Assembly: GCA_022510945.1 (NCBI GenBank) | Contig: JAFLSK010000013.1 | Coordinates: forward strand, 1-42,780 | Direction of reading: 5' to 3' | Source: Ruminococcus sp. | GTDB taxonomy: Bacteria > Bacillota > Clostridia > Oscillospirales > Acutalibacteraceae | Length of the DNA: 42,780 nucleotides | Shown: positions 7,757-15,793 of the stretch, piece after piece | Position numbering within the stretch: the stretch's first letter is position 1 | Layout of the letters: each line of letters opens with the position of its first letter | Program-made: the position numbers and the translations under genes | Notes under the pieces: generated by a model | The model's input: only the letters and a program-made list of their open reading frames with translations | Databases searched by the model: none | What the model was told of the DNA's origin: nothing

Positions 7757-8977
7757 GTGCCATACGGGTATAATAATCATAATTACAGAGGCTACGGCGG
7801 ATACAGACCGTCTAAATATAACAGAAACAGAAAAAAGGGCGGAATACTCAGCAGGCGAATGAGGAACAGAATTATCATCGTTGCGACGGGTCTCGTCGTT
7901 CTTGCGCTGATAATCGCGCTGATTTCCTCGTGCATTAACTGCGTTTTCTCCTCGGGCGACGAGGGCAGTACCCTCGACACCGCGACCAAAAGCACAGCAA
8001 CTGCCACCGAAAAGCCTACCGAGAAAAAGGTTGTGGAGATTTCGTTCCGCGAGCCGAATATAAAGGACAATAAGAAGGCTAAGGAAGGCGTGAAGTCGGG
8101 CGAGCTTTTTGTTTGGAACAAAATGGCGTTCGAGATGTTCTACGGCAGCAGCGAGAGAGCGAATATCTATGCTAAAACTATAAACAGCGCGCAGAAGGCA
8201 CTTGGCGACAAGGTTAACGTATATAATATGATAGTGCCGACTCACATCGAGATGGGACTCCCCGTAAGACTTAGAAACGTCGAAGGCGGTGCCGAGACCA
8301 ACTCGCAGGCTGACTACATAAAGACCGCCTACAAGGCTCTTAACAAAAAGGTCAGGTACATTAACGCCTACAACGCACTGTCTGCTCACTGCAACGAGTA
8401 CATCTACTTCGGCTCCGACCACCACTGGACGGGACTCGGCGCATACTACGCGTATCAGGCGTTTGCTGAAGAGAATAAGATGCCCGCGCTCCCGCTTAAG
8501 GATTGCACGGAGAATACAATCGACGGATTTACCGGCACGTTTAAAAGAATGGTTTACGAGGATATCGACAACGACACCGTCCACTACTGGACGCTTCCGT
8601 ACGAGGTGAGCGATACTGTAACGAACGGAAACGGTGTTACCAATACCTACGACGGCCCGTATTACCGATATGCGGGCTCGGGCGACTATAGCTACGGCGT
8701 GTTCCTCTACGGCGACAATCCGCTTGAGGTGCTCAAAAGCTCGAGCGATAAGGCGAAAAACAAGAAAATTGCTATTGTTCACGAAAGCTACGGCAACGCT
8801 ATCGTGCCGTACTTTACATATAACTACAAGACCGTTTACTCCATCGACTTCCGCAGCTGGAGCGGAAACCTCAAGGACTTCTGCAAGGAGAACGGAGTAG
8901 ACGACGTACTTTTCGTAAACGGAGTGATGAGCTCCGCCACCGCCTTGCAAATTCAGGCGATGGAGAGTATTTTATAA
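7757..8977 (+). CDS. DHHW-family membrane-anchored SGNH-like protein
   Basis: Start is GTG at 7757-7759, with AGAGGAGGTG five bases before it; a longer frame would begin inside the promoter. The product is about 406 residues. It has a Tyr/Arg/Asn-rich basic cytoplasmic tail (1-38), one helix (39-57), a Thr-rich linker (about 70-90), then an extracytoplasmic domain. FGSDHHWTGLGAYYAY carries the DHHW motif (221-224), and HESYGNAIVPYF is the Ser-containing block. The family is related to AlgX/AlgJ and DltD-like proteins that take part in acylating surface polymers together with MBOAT enzymes. No MBOAT gene is beside it, but one with its own DHHW protein lies 2 kb away on the other strand. Confidence 0.8.
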   Translation: MPYGYNNHNYRGYGGYRPSKYNRNRKKGGILSRRMRNRIIIVATGLVVLALIIALISSCINCVFSSGDEGSTLDTATKSTATATEKPTEKKVVEISFREPNIKDNKKAKEGVKSGELFVWNKMAFEMFYGSSERANIYAKTINSAQKALGDKVNVYNMIVPTHIEMGLPVRLRNVEGGAETNSQADYIKTAYKALNKKVRYINAYNALSAHCNEYIYFGSDHHWTGLGAYYAYQAFAEENKMPALPLKDCTENTIDGFTGTFKRMVYEDIDNDTVHYWTLPYEVSDTVTNGNGVTNTYDGPYYRYAGSGDYSYGVFLYGDNPLEVLKSSSDKAKNKKIAIVHESYGNAIVPYFTYNYKTVYSIDFRSWSGNLKDFCKENGVDDVLFVNGVMSSATALQIQAMESIL

Positions 8978-9010
8978 CGACTTAATTTTAAGATAAAGGG
9001 GGATAGGACA

Positions 9011-9700
9011 ATGCTTTCTGCAAAGGTAAGCGTGAATATTTTCGGTAAGCTGAGCCGCAATTTGTACTCGGGCTATGTGAGTGCTGACAACGTAAGCATA
9101 AATAAAGCGTACGTCCTTTCCTCAGAGCCTGTAAACGAGTTCTTCAGCGGAGTTGTCGTTGCGATAGCAATGTTTGACGACAACGAGGAGAGGCTTATAG
9201 TCGCAAAAGAGGGCGAGATTTACTATGAGCCCGACCTCAGGACGAGTTTTTCGTATCTGAAGAATACAACGCTCACATCCGTCAGATGTCTCTACGAGAA
9301 ATCCTGCGGCGCGATTATCTTCTATAAAAGCCGCACAAACACCCGAATCCTCCTCGTAAAGAACAACAACGGCCGTTACTGGAGCTTCCCTAAGGGTCAC
9401 ATCGAGATTGGCGAGACTGAGCAACAGACCGCTATCCGCGAGATTAGGGAGGAGACTTCGCTCGACGTCGAAATCAAGGACGGATTCCGTGAGGTCAGCG
9501 ACTACTGTCCCTTCGGCAAAATCCGTAAACACGTCGTGTTCTTCCTTGCGCAGGCGTTTACAGATAACGTCAAAATGCAGGAGGACGAAATCGCCGAGTA
9601 TATATGGGTCGATCTCCAGCAGGCGCGAAAGCTCTGCTCCTACGACAACGACCTCAGAATCATCAATAAGGCGGAAACAGCGATAAAATTGATTAAGTAA
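9011..9700 (+). CDS. NUDIX hydrolase with pyrophosphatase-like N-terminal domain
   Basis: 229 residues, 33 bases after the DHHW gene, with an AAGGGGGA ribosome binding site. The C-terminal half is a NUDIX domain. Its box starts at G129 in GHIEIGETE, with E135 and REIREE (143-148), so the metal-binding glutamates are present; the usual glycine after REUxEE is Ser. The N-terminal 95 residues (AYVLSSEPVNEF, VVVAIA, DDNEERLIVAKEG) resemble the middle of small Clostridial soluble inorganic pyrophosphatases (A/DYVLGV..PV.EF.G.VIAI). The catalytic aspartates I would expect there are not evident. Substrate is unknown; a diadenosine or nucleoside polyphosphate is typical. The N-terminal assignment is from memory of the family. 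Confidence 0.78.
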   Translation: MLSAKVSVNIFGKLSRNLYSGYVSADNVSINKAYVLSSEPVNEFFSGVVVAIAMFDDNEERLIVAKEGEIYYEPDLRTSFSYLKNTTLTSVRCLYEKSCGAIIFYKSRTNTRILLVKNNNGRYWSFPKGHIEIGETEQQTAIREIREETSLDVEIKDGFREVSDYCPFGKIRKHVVFFLAQAFTDNVKMQEDEIAEYIWVDLQQARKLCSYDNDLRIINKAETAIKLIK

Positions 9701-9712
9701 ACAGCGATAAAA
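9675..9712 (+). repeat. 14-bp direct repeat at the NUDIX 3' end
   Basis: AAACAGCGATAAAA occurs at 9675-9688 and again at 9699-9712, ten bases apart. The first copy is coding, and the second leads into the terminator stem. It looks like a small local duplication. Confidence 0.8.
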
Positions 9713-9745
9713 AGGTCGTGCAGAATTCTGCACGACCTTTTCTTT
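9711..9745. terminator. Bidirectional terminator between NUDIX and DHHW genes
   Basis: A perfect palindrome, with AAAGGTCGTGCAG pairing to CTGCACGACCTTT around aatt, followed by TTTTCTTTTG on the plus side and TTTTTATCG on the minus side. Confidence 0.9.
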
Positions 9746-9749
9746 TGTA

Positions 9750-10889
9750 TTATTTGAGCCAGACTAAGTCGGTATCCGTTGCGAAGTTATCTAAGCCGTA
9801 CACGACGAGTACCCGATCATAGCCGCCGTCATTCACGAGGTCAGAGACGCTGTTTTTGTAGTAGCGCATATCGACGAGTGTGACGGTGTTAAAGCTGTCC
9901 GAGAGAAACGGCGCCATACTGTGGCAAAAGCTGTCCTTGAGCACGAGCACCTTGCCGCTTTCTACGTTCTCGTTGACGATAGTCTCCACCGAGTGGTTGC
10001 CGTCAATGAACACGGGGTATTTATCGTCCTCGTCGAGGTGATTACGGAAAAACATACTGTGGTAGTCTGTTTTCTTATCACCCTCGGTGATTGTGAGGGT
10101 GATTTTTTCTTCGGTGTTCTTTTTGTTTATCCACAGCTCGATGTCGTCGGGCGGAGTAAACCAAAAGCCGCTTGTGGAGTAGGTTGTACCGTAGAAATTA
10201 TTGAAGTTTTCCTTCTTGTACGACATCTCGCTTTCGGGCTCAATGCCGAGGTCGTTGCACAGCTCGGTGTATGCCGTGTACGCGTCGCGAGTAGTCCAGT
10301 GGTGGTCGGTGCGGTAGTATAGCTGATTGCCTTTTGCCGCCGCATTCTTGAAGCTTTTACGCAGGTCAACGAAGCCGATTTTGCTGTCCTTAAGAAGGCT
10401 GTTTACGCTGTCAAACACGATGTCGTCAATATATTCGTTGTGCACTGTCGGCAGCTTATCGCTCATAATGTAGCCTGTGCTCGGTGCGAGCGTAAGCGTA
10501 ATCGGAACGTCCGTGGACTCGCTGAATTTCTTGAGCGTTTCAATGTTTGTTTCAACGCGGTTTTCCGGTTTTATCGGCTCGTTTATGAGGTAGCCGTCAG
10601 CGCATTTATACACGCCGTCTGCTCCGTTGTTGCCCGTAAAATAGTTGCAGTAGGCGTTAATTCCAATCCACATATTACGGAAAGGGAAATGGTCGGCGAG
10701 GTATTCCTCAAAGCCGTTTTCAAAGCTGCCGTCTGTAACGGTCGAGAGATTCGTATCGGGGAAATCCGCGAGGTAGCGTTTCTCCGACGAGCTGTAATCC
10801 TTCTTTGGCGTGGCGATAAAAAGCACCACCATAAGGAAAATAAAGCACACAAAAACCGCCGATGGGAGGAGCATTAATTTTTTATTCAT
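9750..10889 (-). CDS. DHHW-family protein, partner of the MBOAT acyltransferase
   Basis: 379 residues with one N-terminal helix (about 8-27) and an extracytoplasmic domain. YRTDHHWTT holds the DHHW motif (195-198), and VLKDSFCHSMAPF is the Ser-containing block near the C-terminus. The start has GGAGGG upstream and lies 13 bases after the MBOAT stop. In alginate and secondary cell-wall polysaccharide acetylation, an MBOAT protein moves acyl groups across the membrane and a DHHW/AlgX/AlgJ-like protein places them on the polymer; that role is inferred here from family and neighbour. The polymer is unknown. Confidence 0.85.
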   Translation of the reverse strand: MNKKLMLLPSAVFVCFIFLMVVLFIATPKKDYSSSEKRYLADFPDTNLSTVTDGSFENGFEEYLADHFPFRNMWIGINAYCNYFTGNNGADGVYKCADGYLINEPIKPENRVETNIETLKKFSESTDVPITLTLAPSTGYIMSDKLPTVHNEYIDDIVFDSVNSLLKDSKIGFVDLRKSFKNAAAKGNQLYYRTDHHWTTRDAYTAYTELCNDLGIEPESEMSYKKENFNNFYGTTYSTSGFWFTPPDDIELWINKKNTEEKITLTITEGDKKTDYHSMFFRNHLDEDDKYPVFIDGNHSVETIVNENVESGKVLVLKDSFCHSMAPFLSDSFNTVTLVDMRYYKNSVSDLVNDGGYDRVLVVYGLDNFATDTDLVWLK

Positions 10890-10902
10890 ACATAGCCCTC
10901 CT

Positions 10903-12297
10903 TTAAAATCTGAAATACAAAAACGGATTGTAGCTTTGGTTCACTATCGCCGCAACCGAGATGACGAGTACAACGATACAGAACAGAGTTTCTGCTATCC
11001 ATATGTACTTTTTGTCCTTGAGCTTTTCGTATACAGTCGCGCCGAGCGGTGTGCACGCCACGATTGCTATGGCTAAAATCATAATGTATCTGCACAAGAT
11101 GACCAAAGCCTCTGAGCCGATGATACCGTCGGAGAGGTTGAACAGGCTTACGAAGAAGTTGCCCATTTTCTCCATATTATCGAAGTAGAAGATTACCCAG
11201 CCGAGCATAAAGATAATGATTGTGTAAATATGGCGCAAAACACTCGGAAGCTTTTCGAGGACTTTATTCAGTACAAATTTTTCGATAATAAGGATGAGTC
11301 CGTAGTAAAGTCCCCATAAGATAAAATTGTACGACGCTCCGTGCCAAAGTCCCGTGCAGAACCACACAACAAGCAGGTTGAATATCTGCCGCGGAATCTT
11401 GCAGCGGTTGCCGCCGAGCGGAATGTATACATACTCCCTAAACCACGTCGAGAGAGAAATGTGCCACCGCCTCCAGAACTCGGTAACGGATTTCGATATG
11501 TAGGGGTAGTTGAAGTTTTTGAGGAACTCGAATCCGAACATATTTCCGAGCCCGCACGCCATATCGCTGTAGCCCGAAAAGTCGAAGTAAATCTGCATTG
11601 TATATCCCGCTATGCCGACCCAGCTGCCGAGCACGCCGTTGTGCCCTGAGGTCGCCTGCATAGCGCTCCACATTGCGCCCATCTGGTTCGCAATCAGCAC
11701 CTTCTTGCCTAAACCTACCATAAACAGCTTGACTCCGTGGTTGAACTGTTCGAGCGTTTCCGTGCGGTGGCGAATCTGTTGCGCCACGTCCTTATAGCGC
11801 ACGATAGGTCCCGCGATAAGCTGAGGAAACAGCGCAACATAGGTGCCGAAGTTTATGAGGCTCTTCGACACGGGCGCGTCGTCGCGGTAAACGTCGATGA
11901 CGTAGCTCATAGTCTGGAAGGTATAGAAGCTGATTCCTATAGGCAATGATACTGAAAGAACGGGAATGTTTAAGAAAGGCAGCAGGTTAATCGTGCCGAT
12001 AATCATTGCGATGTATTTAAAGAACGCGAGTATGCCTATGTCGACTATAACAGTCAGCGCGAGCGGAATTTTCGCCTTCTTTTTGTCGGGTTTATACTTT
12101 TCGACGAAGTATCCGCCGATGTAGTTTATTACGATTGAAAACAGCATAAGGAAAACCATAACAGGCTCGCCCCAGCCGTAGAACAGAAGATTTACGAAGA
12201 AAAGGAAGATGTTCCTGCCCTTTCGCGGTACGATGTAATACACTAAGAGCGTAAAAGCAAAGTACGCAAACAGGAATATAATGCTCGAAAATACCAT
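10903..12297 (-). CDS. MBOAT-family membrane O-acyltransferase (AlgI/PatA-like)
   Basis: 464 residues with about ten hydrophobic helices. Hallmarks are FWRRWHISLSTWFREYVYIPLGG (starting near 274) and the catalytic histidine H319 in TGLWHGASYNF. AlgI-like members pass acetyl groups from cytoplasmic acetyl-CoA to an exported acceptor. The ribosome binding site is AGGAGAG. It lies 49 bases downstream of the AGCS gene with no terminator between, and immediately upstream of its DHHW partner. Function as an envelope polysaccharide or teichoic-type O-acetyltransferase is an inference. Confidence 0.9.
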   Translation of the reverse strand: MVFSSIIFLFAYFAFTLLVYYIVPRKGRNIFLFFVNLLFYGWGEPVMVFLMLFSIVINYIGGYFVEKYKPDKKKAKIPLALTVIVDIGILAFFKYIAMIIGTINLLPFLNIPVLSVSLPIGISFYTFQTMSYVIDVYRDDAPVSKSLINFGTYVALFPQLIAGPIVRYKDVAQQIRHRTETLEQFNHGVKLFMVGLGKKVLIANQMGAMWSAMQATSGHNGVLGSWVGIAGYTMQIYFDFSGYSDMACGLGNMFGFEFLKNFNYPYISKSVTEFWRRWHISLSTWFREYVYIPLGGNRCKIPRQIFNLLVVWFCTGLWHGASYNFILWGLYYGLILIIEKFVLNKVLEKLPSVLRHIYTIIIFMLGWVIFYFDNMEKMGNFFVSLFNLSDGIIGSEALVILCRYIMILAIAIVACTPLGATVYEKLKDKKYIWIAETLFCIVVLVISVAAIVNQSYNPFLYFRF

Positions 12298-12346
12298 TAT
12301 CTATCTCTCTCCTTTCGTAAATTTTGTATAGCTGAATTTGTAAAAA

Positions 12347-13774
12347 TTATTTATCAACTGTCGCAACTTCAGACTTGTCGTACTCGTCGAGTCGGTTGCC
12401 ATAGAGGTAGTAGTTCGTTTCCTTTACTATAACGCCCGACAGCAGTATAACCGCCACGAGGTTCGGAATAGCCATAAGCGCGTTGAATATATCCGCAAGC
12501 GACCACACGATGTCGAGTGATATAACGGGGCCGACAAGCAACACGAACACAAAAACTAATTTGTATGGAATCATACCTTTTGTACCGAACAGATACTCAA
12601 CACACCTCTCGCCGTAGTACGACCAGCCGAGTACGGTTGAATACGCAAACGAGATGATTCCGAGCACGAGAATCGGTGTACCGACATACGGAATCTGTTG
12701 GAATGCCGTGAAGGTCAGCCTGTCGCCGTCTGCGCCGATAAACGAGTTCGGGTTCTTAAGCATTGAGCTGACAAGCACAAGACCCGTCATAAGGCACACA
12801 ACAACCGTGTCCCAGAATGTGCCTGTAGAGGAGATGAGCGCCTGTCTTACGCTGTTGCGCGTCTGAGCAGCGGACGCAACGATAGGAGCCGAGCCCATAC
12901 CAGACTCGTTGGAGAACAGACCGCGCGCGATACCGTAACGTGCCGCAATCATAATGGTCGAGCCGATAAATCCGCCTGCCGCAGCGGTCGGTGCAAACGC
13001 CGACTTAATAATGAGCATAATCGCTGCGCCGATATACTGATAATTCATAACAAGCACGATAATGCAGCCGATAACGTAAAACGCCGCCATAGCCGGAACG
13101 AGCAACTCGCATACTCGCGAAATAGCCTTGATTCCGCCGAAGATAACCGCGGCAGTAACTCCCGCCACAATCACGCCGACAATCGCCGCAACCACGGGAA
13201 TTTCTTTCCCGAAGAGCGTAAACATCATACCGCTGTTTGGGTCAAAGGTGCTCTGCATAATACTCGAAATAGCGTTGACCTGAACGCCCGAGCCTATTCC
13301 GAACGAAGCAAGCAGCGCGAAAACCGCAAAGAGGATTCCGAGCCATTTAAGCTTTAGTCCGCGGTCGAGCGCGTACATAGCGCCGCCGAGTGTACGTCCG
13401 TCCTTAGACCTGACGCGGTACTTTACCGCAATCAGCGACTCGCCGTATTTGGTCGCTATGCCGAACACACCCGTAAGCCAGCACCACAGCACCGCTCCCG
13501 GACCGCCGAGCGCAATCGCCGTGCCTACGCCGATGATGTTACCTGTGCCGATTGTCGAGGCGAGCGCTGTCGCAAGCGCCTGAAAAGGGCTGATGTCGCC
13601 CGTCGAATCTGGGTCCTTCGTTACGGAAAGCTTAATCGCCTTGAACGTTTTTCTCTGAATAAATTTCGTGCGGATTGTAAGGAAAATATGAGTACCCAAA
13701 AGCAGGATAATCATAAACCAACCCCACAAAAATTCATCAAACTTGTTGACGATATTTGCGATGAGTTCAAACAT
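12347..13774 (-). CDS. Sodium:alanine/glycine symporter, AGCS family
   Basis: 475 residues from the ATG at 13772-13774, which has GGGGAG seven bases upstream; the ATG at 13789 overlaps that site and was rejected. AGCS features are GTGNIIGVGTAIALGGPGA and the SNESGMGSAPI block, with about eleven helices. It imports alanine, glycine or a related small amino acid with Na+. Its first codons overlap the end of the HAD gene by eight bases, so translation is coupled. The 3' neighbour is the MBOAT gene. Confidence 0.92.
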   Translation of the reverse strand: MFELIANIVNKFDEFLWGWFMIILLLGTHIFLTIRTKFIQRKTFKAIKLSVTKDPDSTGDISPFQALATALASTIGTGNIIGVGTAIALGGPGAVLWCWLTGVFGIATKYGESLIAVKYRVRSKDGRTLGGAMYALDRGLKLKWLGILFAVFALLASFGIGSGVQVNAISSIMQSTFDPNSGMMFTLFGKEIPVVAAIVGVIVAGVTAAVIFGGIKAISRVCELLVPAMAAFYVIGCIIVLVMNYQYIGAAIMLIIKSAFAPTAAAGGFIGSTIMIAARYGIARGLFSNESGMGSAPIVASAAQTRNSVRQALISSTGTFWDTVVVCLMTGLVLVSSMLKNPNSFIGADGDRLTFTAFQQIPYVGTPILVLGIISFAYSTVLGWSYYGERCVEYLFGTKGMIPYKLVFVFVLLVGPVISLDIVWSLADIFNALMAIPNLVAVILLSGVIVKETNYYLYGNRLDEYDKSEVATVDK

Positions 13775-14441
13775 TTTGCATCTCCCCATTTATATGATTA
13801 ATAACATTTTGTACGTCCTTTAAATCTGCCGCAACGGCACAGATGAGCTTTTTTGCCTCATCATTCGGCTCATCAAGGTCGGGCACCATAACCGCGTTAC
13901 ATCCCGCCGAGTTCGCCGAGCGCAGACCGTTGAGGCTGTCCTCGAGGGCTACGCACTCTTCGGGGCTGAGCCCGAGTTCTTTACTTGCACGCAGGTAAAT
14001 ATCGGGCGCGGGCTTGCCGTGCTCCACCATATGCGCGCTGATTATCTTGTCGAAATAACTGAGCAACCCGACGCGCCTGAGATATTCTTCTGTTCTTTCG
14101 AGCGGCGTTGCGGTTGCGACGGCAATTTTGTAGCCGTTTTCCCTGAGCCAATTTAATATGTAGTCCGCGTGCGGCTTCGGCTCAATGCCGTGCTCCGCTA
14201 TGTACGCGTTCATAAGTTCAATGCGCATATTACGCACTCTGTCGTAGTCGAAATCCTCGCCGAAAAAGCCCTTAAGCCGCTCTATTGCGTACGGTCTTGC
14301 GAGCGACCGAATGGCAAGCGAATGCTCGACTTCCCACGGGTATCCGCACGCTCTGCCCGCTTCTTTCCAAAAGCGCACATAGAGCTTTTCGCTGTCGAGG
14401 ATAACTCCGTCCATATCAAAAATTACACCTTTGATGTTCAT
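13767..14441 (-). CDS. HAD-superfamily hydrolase, beta-phosphoglucomutase-like subfamily
   Basis: 224 residues. Motif I FDMDGVILDSE has nucleophile D9 and D11. ATATP is motif II, GKPAPDIY gives the motif III lysine, and LEDSLNG is motif IV. The helical cap between residues 15 and 80 is typical of the PGMB/phosphatase subgroup. It is a cytoplasmic phosphatase or phosphomutase for a small phosphosugar; the substrate is unknown. The gene overlaps both neighbours (26 bases with the EamA gene, 8 with the AGCS gene). Confidence 0.87.
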   Translation of the reverse strand: MNIKGVIFDMDGVILDSEKLYVRFWKEAGRACGYPWEVEHSLAIRSLARPYAIERLKGFFGEDFDYDRVRNMRIELMNAYIAEHGIEPKPHADYILNWLRENGYKIAVATATPLERTEEYLRRVGLLSYFDKIISAHMVEHGKPAPDIYLRASKELGLSPEECVALEDSLNGLRSANSAGCNAVMVPDLDEPNDEAKKLICAVAADLKDVQNVINHINGEMQNV

Positions 14442-15375
14442 TTTTTCCTCTTATATTTATGTTGACAAGTACAATGCCTGCTGCGATGAGAGCAAGCGAA
14501 ATTAAGTTGTTTACACTGAGCACGTCCTCGCCGAGCAGTATTCCCGACCATATTGTGCCGAAAATCGGTATAAGCATCATAAAGGCCGTTATCCTGCTTA
14601 CAGGGTGGCGCTTTAAAAGCTCTGTCCACAGCAGAAAACTCACCGACGAAACGAGCGAGAGCCACAGCAGTATGATAACGCCCGATATATTTGTATGGTC
14701 AATTTTTCCGCCACATAAAAGACCGATTATCAGCAGAGCGATTCCGCCGATAAATAGCTGCCACGCTGTTACGGTGGTCGGGTTGCGGTGCGGAGAGATC
14801 TTCTTTGTAATTATATTACCGCCCGCGCCGCTCAATGACGACATAAGGACGATTATATCGCCGAAAAACGTCACAGAGCCTACGGAGAAATCGAAAATGT
14901 TGACGTAAATTATGCCGAACAGCCCGATAACACAGCCCACGATTTTGAGCGCGGTTAGTCTGTCCTGACGGAAGAAAATTCCCGAGAGCACGACCGAAAT
15001 GATTGACACAGTGCCCGTCAAAATCGAGGTGTTCGTTGCTGTCGTAAATCCTACGCCGATGTAGGCGAAAAGATACTGCATAGTTGTTTGCACAAGACCG
15101 AGCATTGCGACGGCAAGAATATCCTTCCTGCGTAGCATAGGCGGTTTTTTGTAGAATATAAGCCCGAATAAAAACACCAAAACGCCCGCGAGCGCAAACC
15201 TTTCGCCCGCGAACAGCAGCTTTGAGCCTATGTCACTTTGCGCTATATCGAATTTCGTATAGCCGAGCCTTATTAGCGGGAACGCCGTTCCCCACAGCGC
15301 AGTACAGAGAATCGCTCCGACATACGCTGATATTTTTATGTTAAGTAAATTGCTATGTTTCAAAAACTCCACCAT
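14416..15375 (-). CDS. EamA/DMT-family transporter
   Basis: 319 residues with ten predicted helices in two EamA repeats. The first begins at ILCTALWGTAFPLI, and the second includes WTELLKRHPVSRITAF and IWSGILLGEDV. Members export amino acids or other metabolites; the substrate is unknown here. It is the first gene of the probable EamA-HAD-AGCS-MBOAT-DHHW operon. The start is uncertain: the ATG at 15375 lies only about six bases after a consensus -10 element and has no ribosome binding site, so the message would be leaderless. A GTG or TTG a few codons in is the alternative. Confidence 0.82.
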   Translation of the reverse strand: MVEFLKHSNLLNIKISAYVGAILCTALWGTAFPLIRLGYTKFDIAQSDIGSKLLFAGERFALAGVLVFLFGLIFYKKPPMLRRKDILAVAMLGLVQTTMQYLFAYIGVGFTTATNTSILTGTVSIISVVLSGIFFRQDRLTALKIVGCVIGLFGIIYVNIFDFSVGSVTFFGDIIVLMSSLSGAGGNIITKKISPHRNPTTVTAWQLFIGGIALLIIGLLCGGKIDHTNISGVIILLWLSLVSSVSFLLWTELLKRHPVSRITAFMMLIPIFGTIWSGILLGEDVLSVNNLISLALIAAGIVLVNINIRGKNEHQRCNF

Positions 15376-15380
15376 TCTAC

Positions 15381-15409
15381 ATTATACATCAATTTCCAAG
15401 GCTATGCAA
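15381..15409 (-). promoter_or_regulatory. SigA promoter of the EamA-led operon
   Basis: On the minus strand TTGCAT (15404-15409), a 17-base spacer, and perfect TATAAT (15381-15386). Confidence 0.75.
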
Positions 15410-15412
15410 CAA

Positions 15413-15441
15413 AAAATAAGAAAGCACCCCGCAGGGTGCTT
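15413..15441 (-). terminator. Terminator of the 100-residue orphan gene
   Basis: On the minus strand AAGCACCC, loop tgcg, GGGTGCTT is followed by TCTTATTTTTTG. It separates the CorA/orphan unit from the EamA promoter. Confidence 0.85.
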
Positions 15442-15478
15442 GTAATCAAAATATTTTGCAATCTTGTACCAATTAAAA

Positions 15479-15781
15479 TCAGTAGTAAATCGATTTATAG
15501 GATTTATCTAATTCCTGTCTTTCTAAGTTTGACTTCACGATATATGCTTTATCGTCATTATCGTTTAATACATAATTATTTAACCAAAAGATAAACGCAT
15601 CACTGCAAATTTCTACTCCATATTTTTCGCCGCGACTGTCTTTTGTCCAATATTCGTGGTCATTTAACTTGTTAAAGAGCCATTTATCACATTTGTTCTG
15701 ATAAAACTTTATTTTTTGGCCGACAAAATCAGGAACATAGATTTGGTCAATATAATAATCGAACACTAAATTTATATACAT
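15479..15781 (-). CDS. Small AT-rich orphan protein
   Basis: 100 residues, unrecognised. It is acidic and rich in Tyr, Asn, Asp and Lys (FDYYIDQIYVPDF near the start, LNDNDDKAY near the end), with no membrane helix or signal peptide. Base composition is near 30% G+C in the part I counted, well below its neighbours, which suggests recent acquisition. It begins 12 bases after the corA stop but has no clear ribosome binding site, and a good terminator follows it. It may be a soluble accessory or immunity-type protein, but nothing in the sequence proves a role. Confidence 0.55.
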   Translation of the reverse strand: MYINLVFDYYIDQIYVPDFVGQKIKFYQNKCDKWLFNKLNDHEYWTKDSRGEKYGVEICSDAFIFWLNNYVLNDNDDKAYIVKSNLERQELDKSYKSIYY

Positions 15782-15793
15782 AATTTTGTTGAT

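Noticed and set aside
7706..8950. 414-residue open frame on the minus strand
   Set aside because: It lies fully within the DHHW coding region on the opposite strand, has no ribosome binding site and no recognisable domain.
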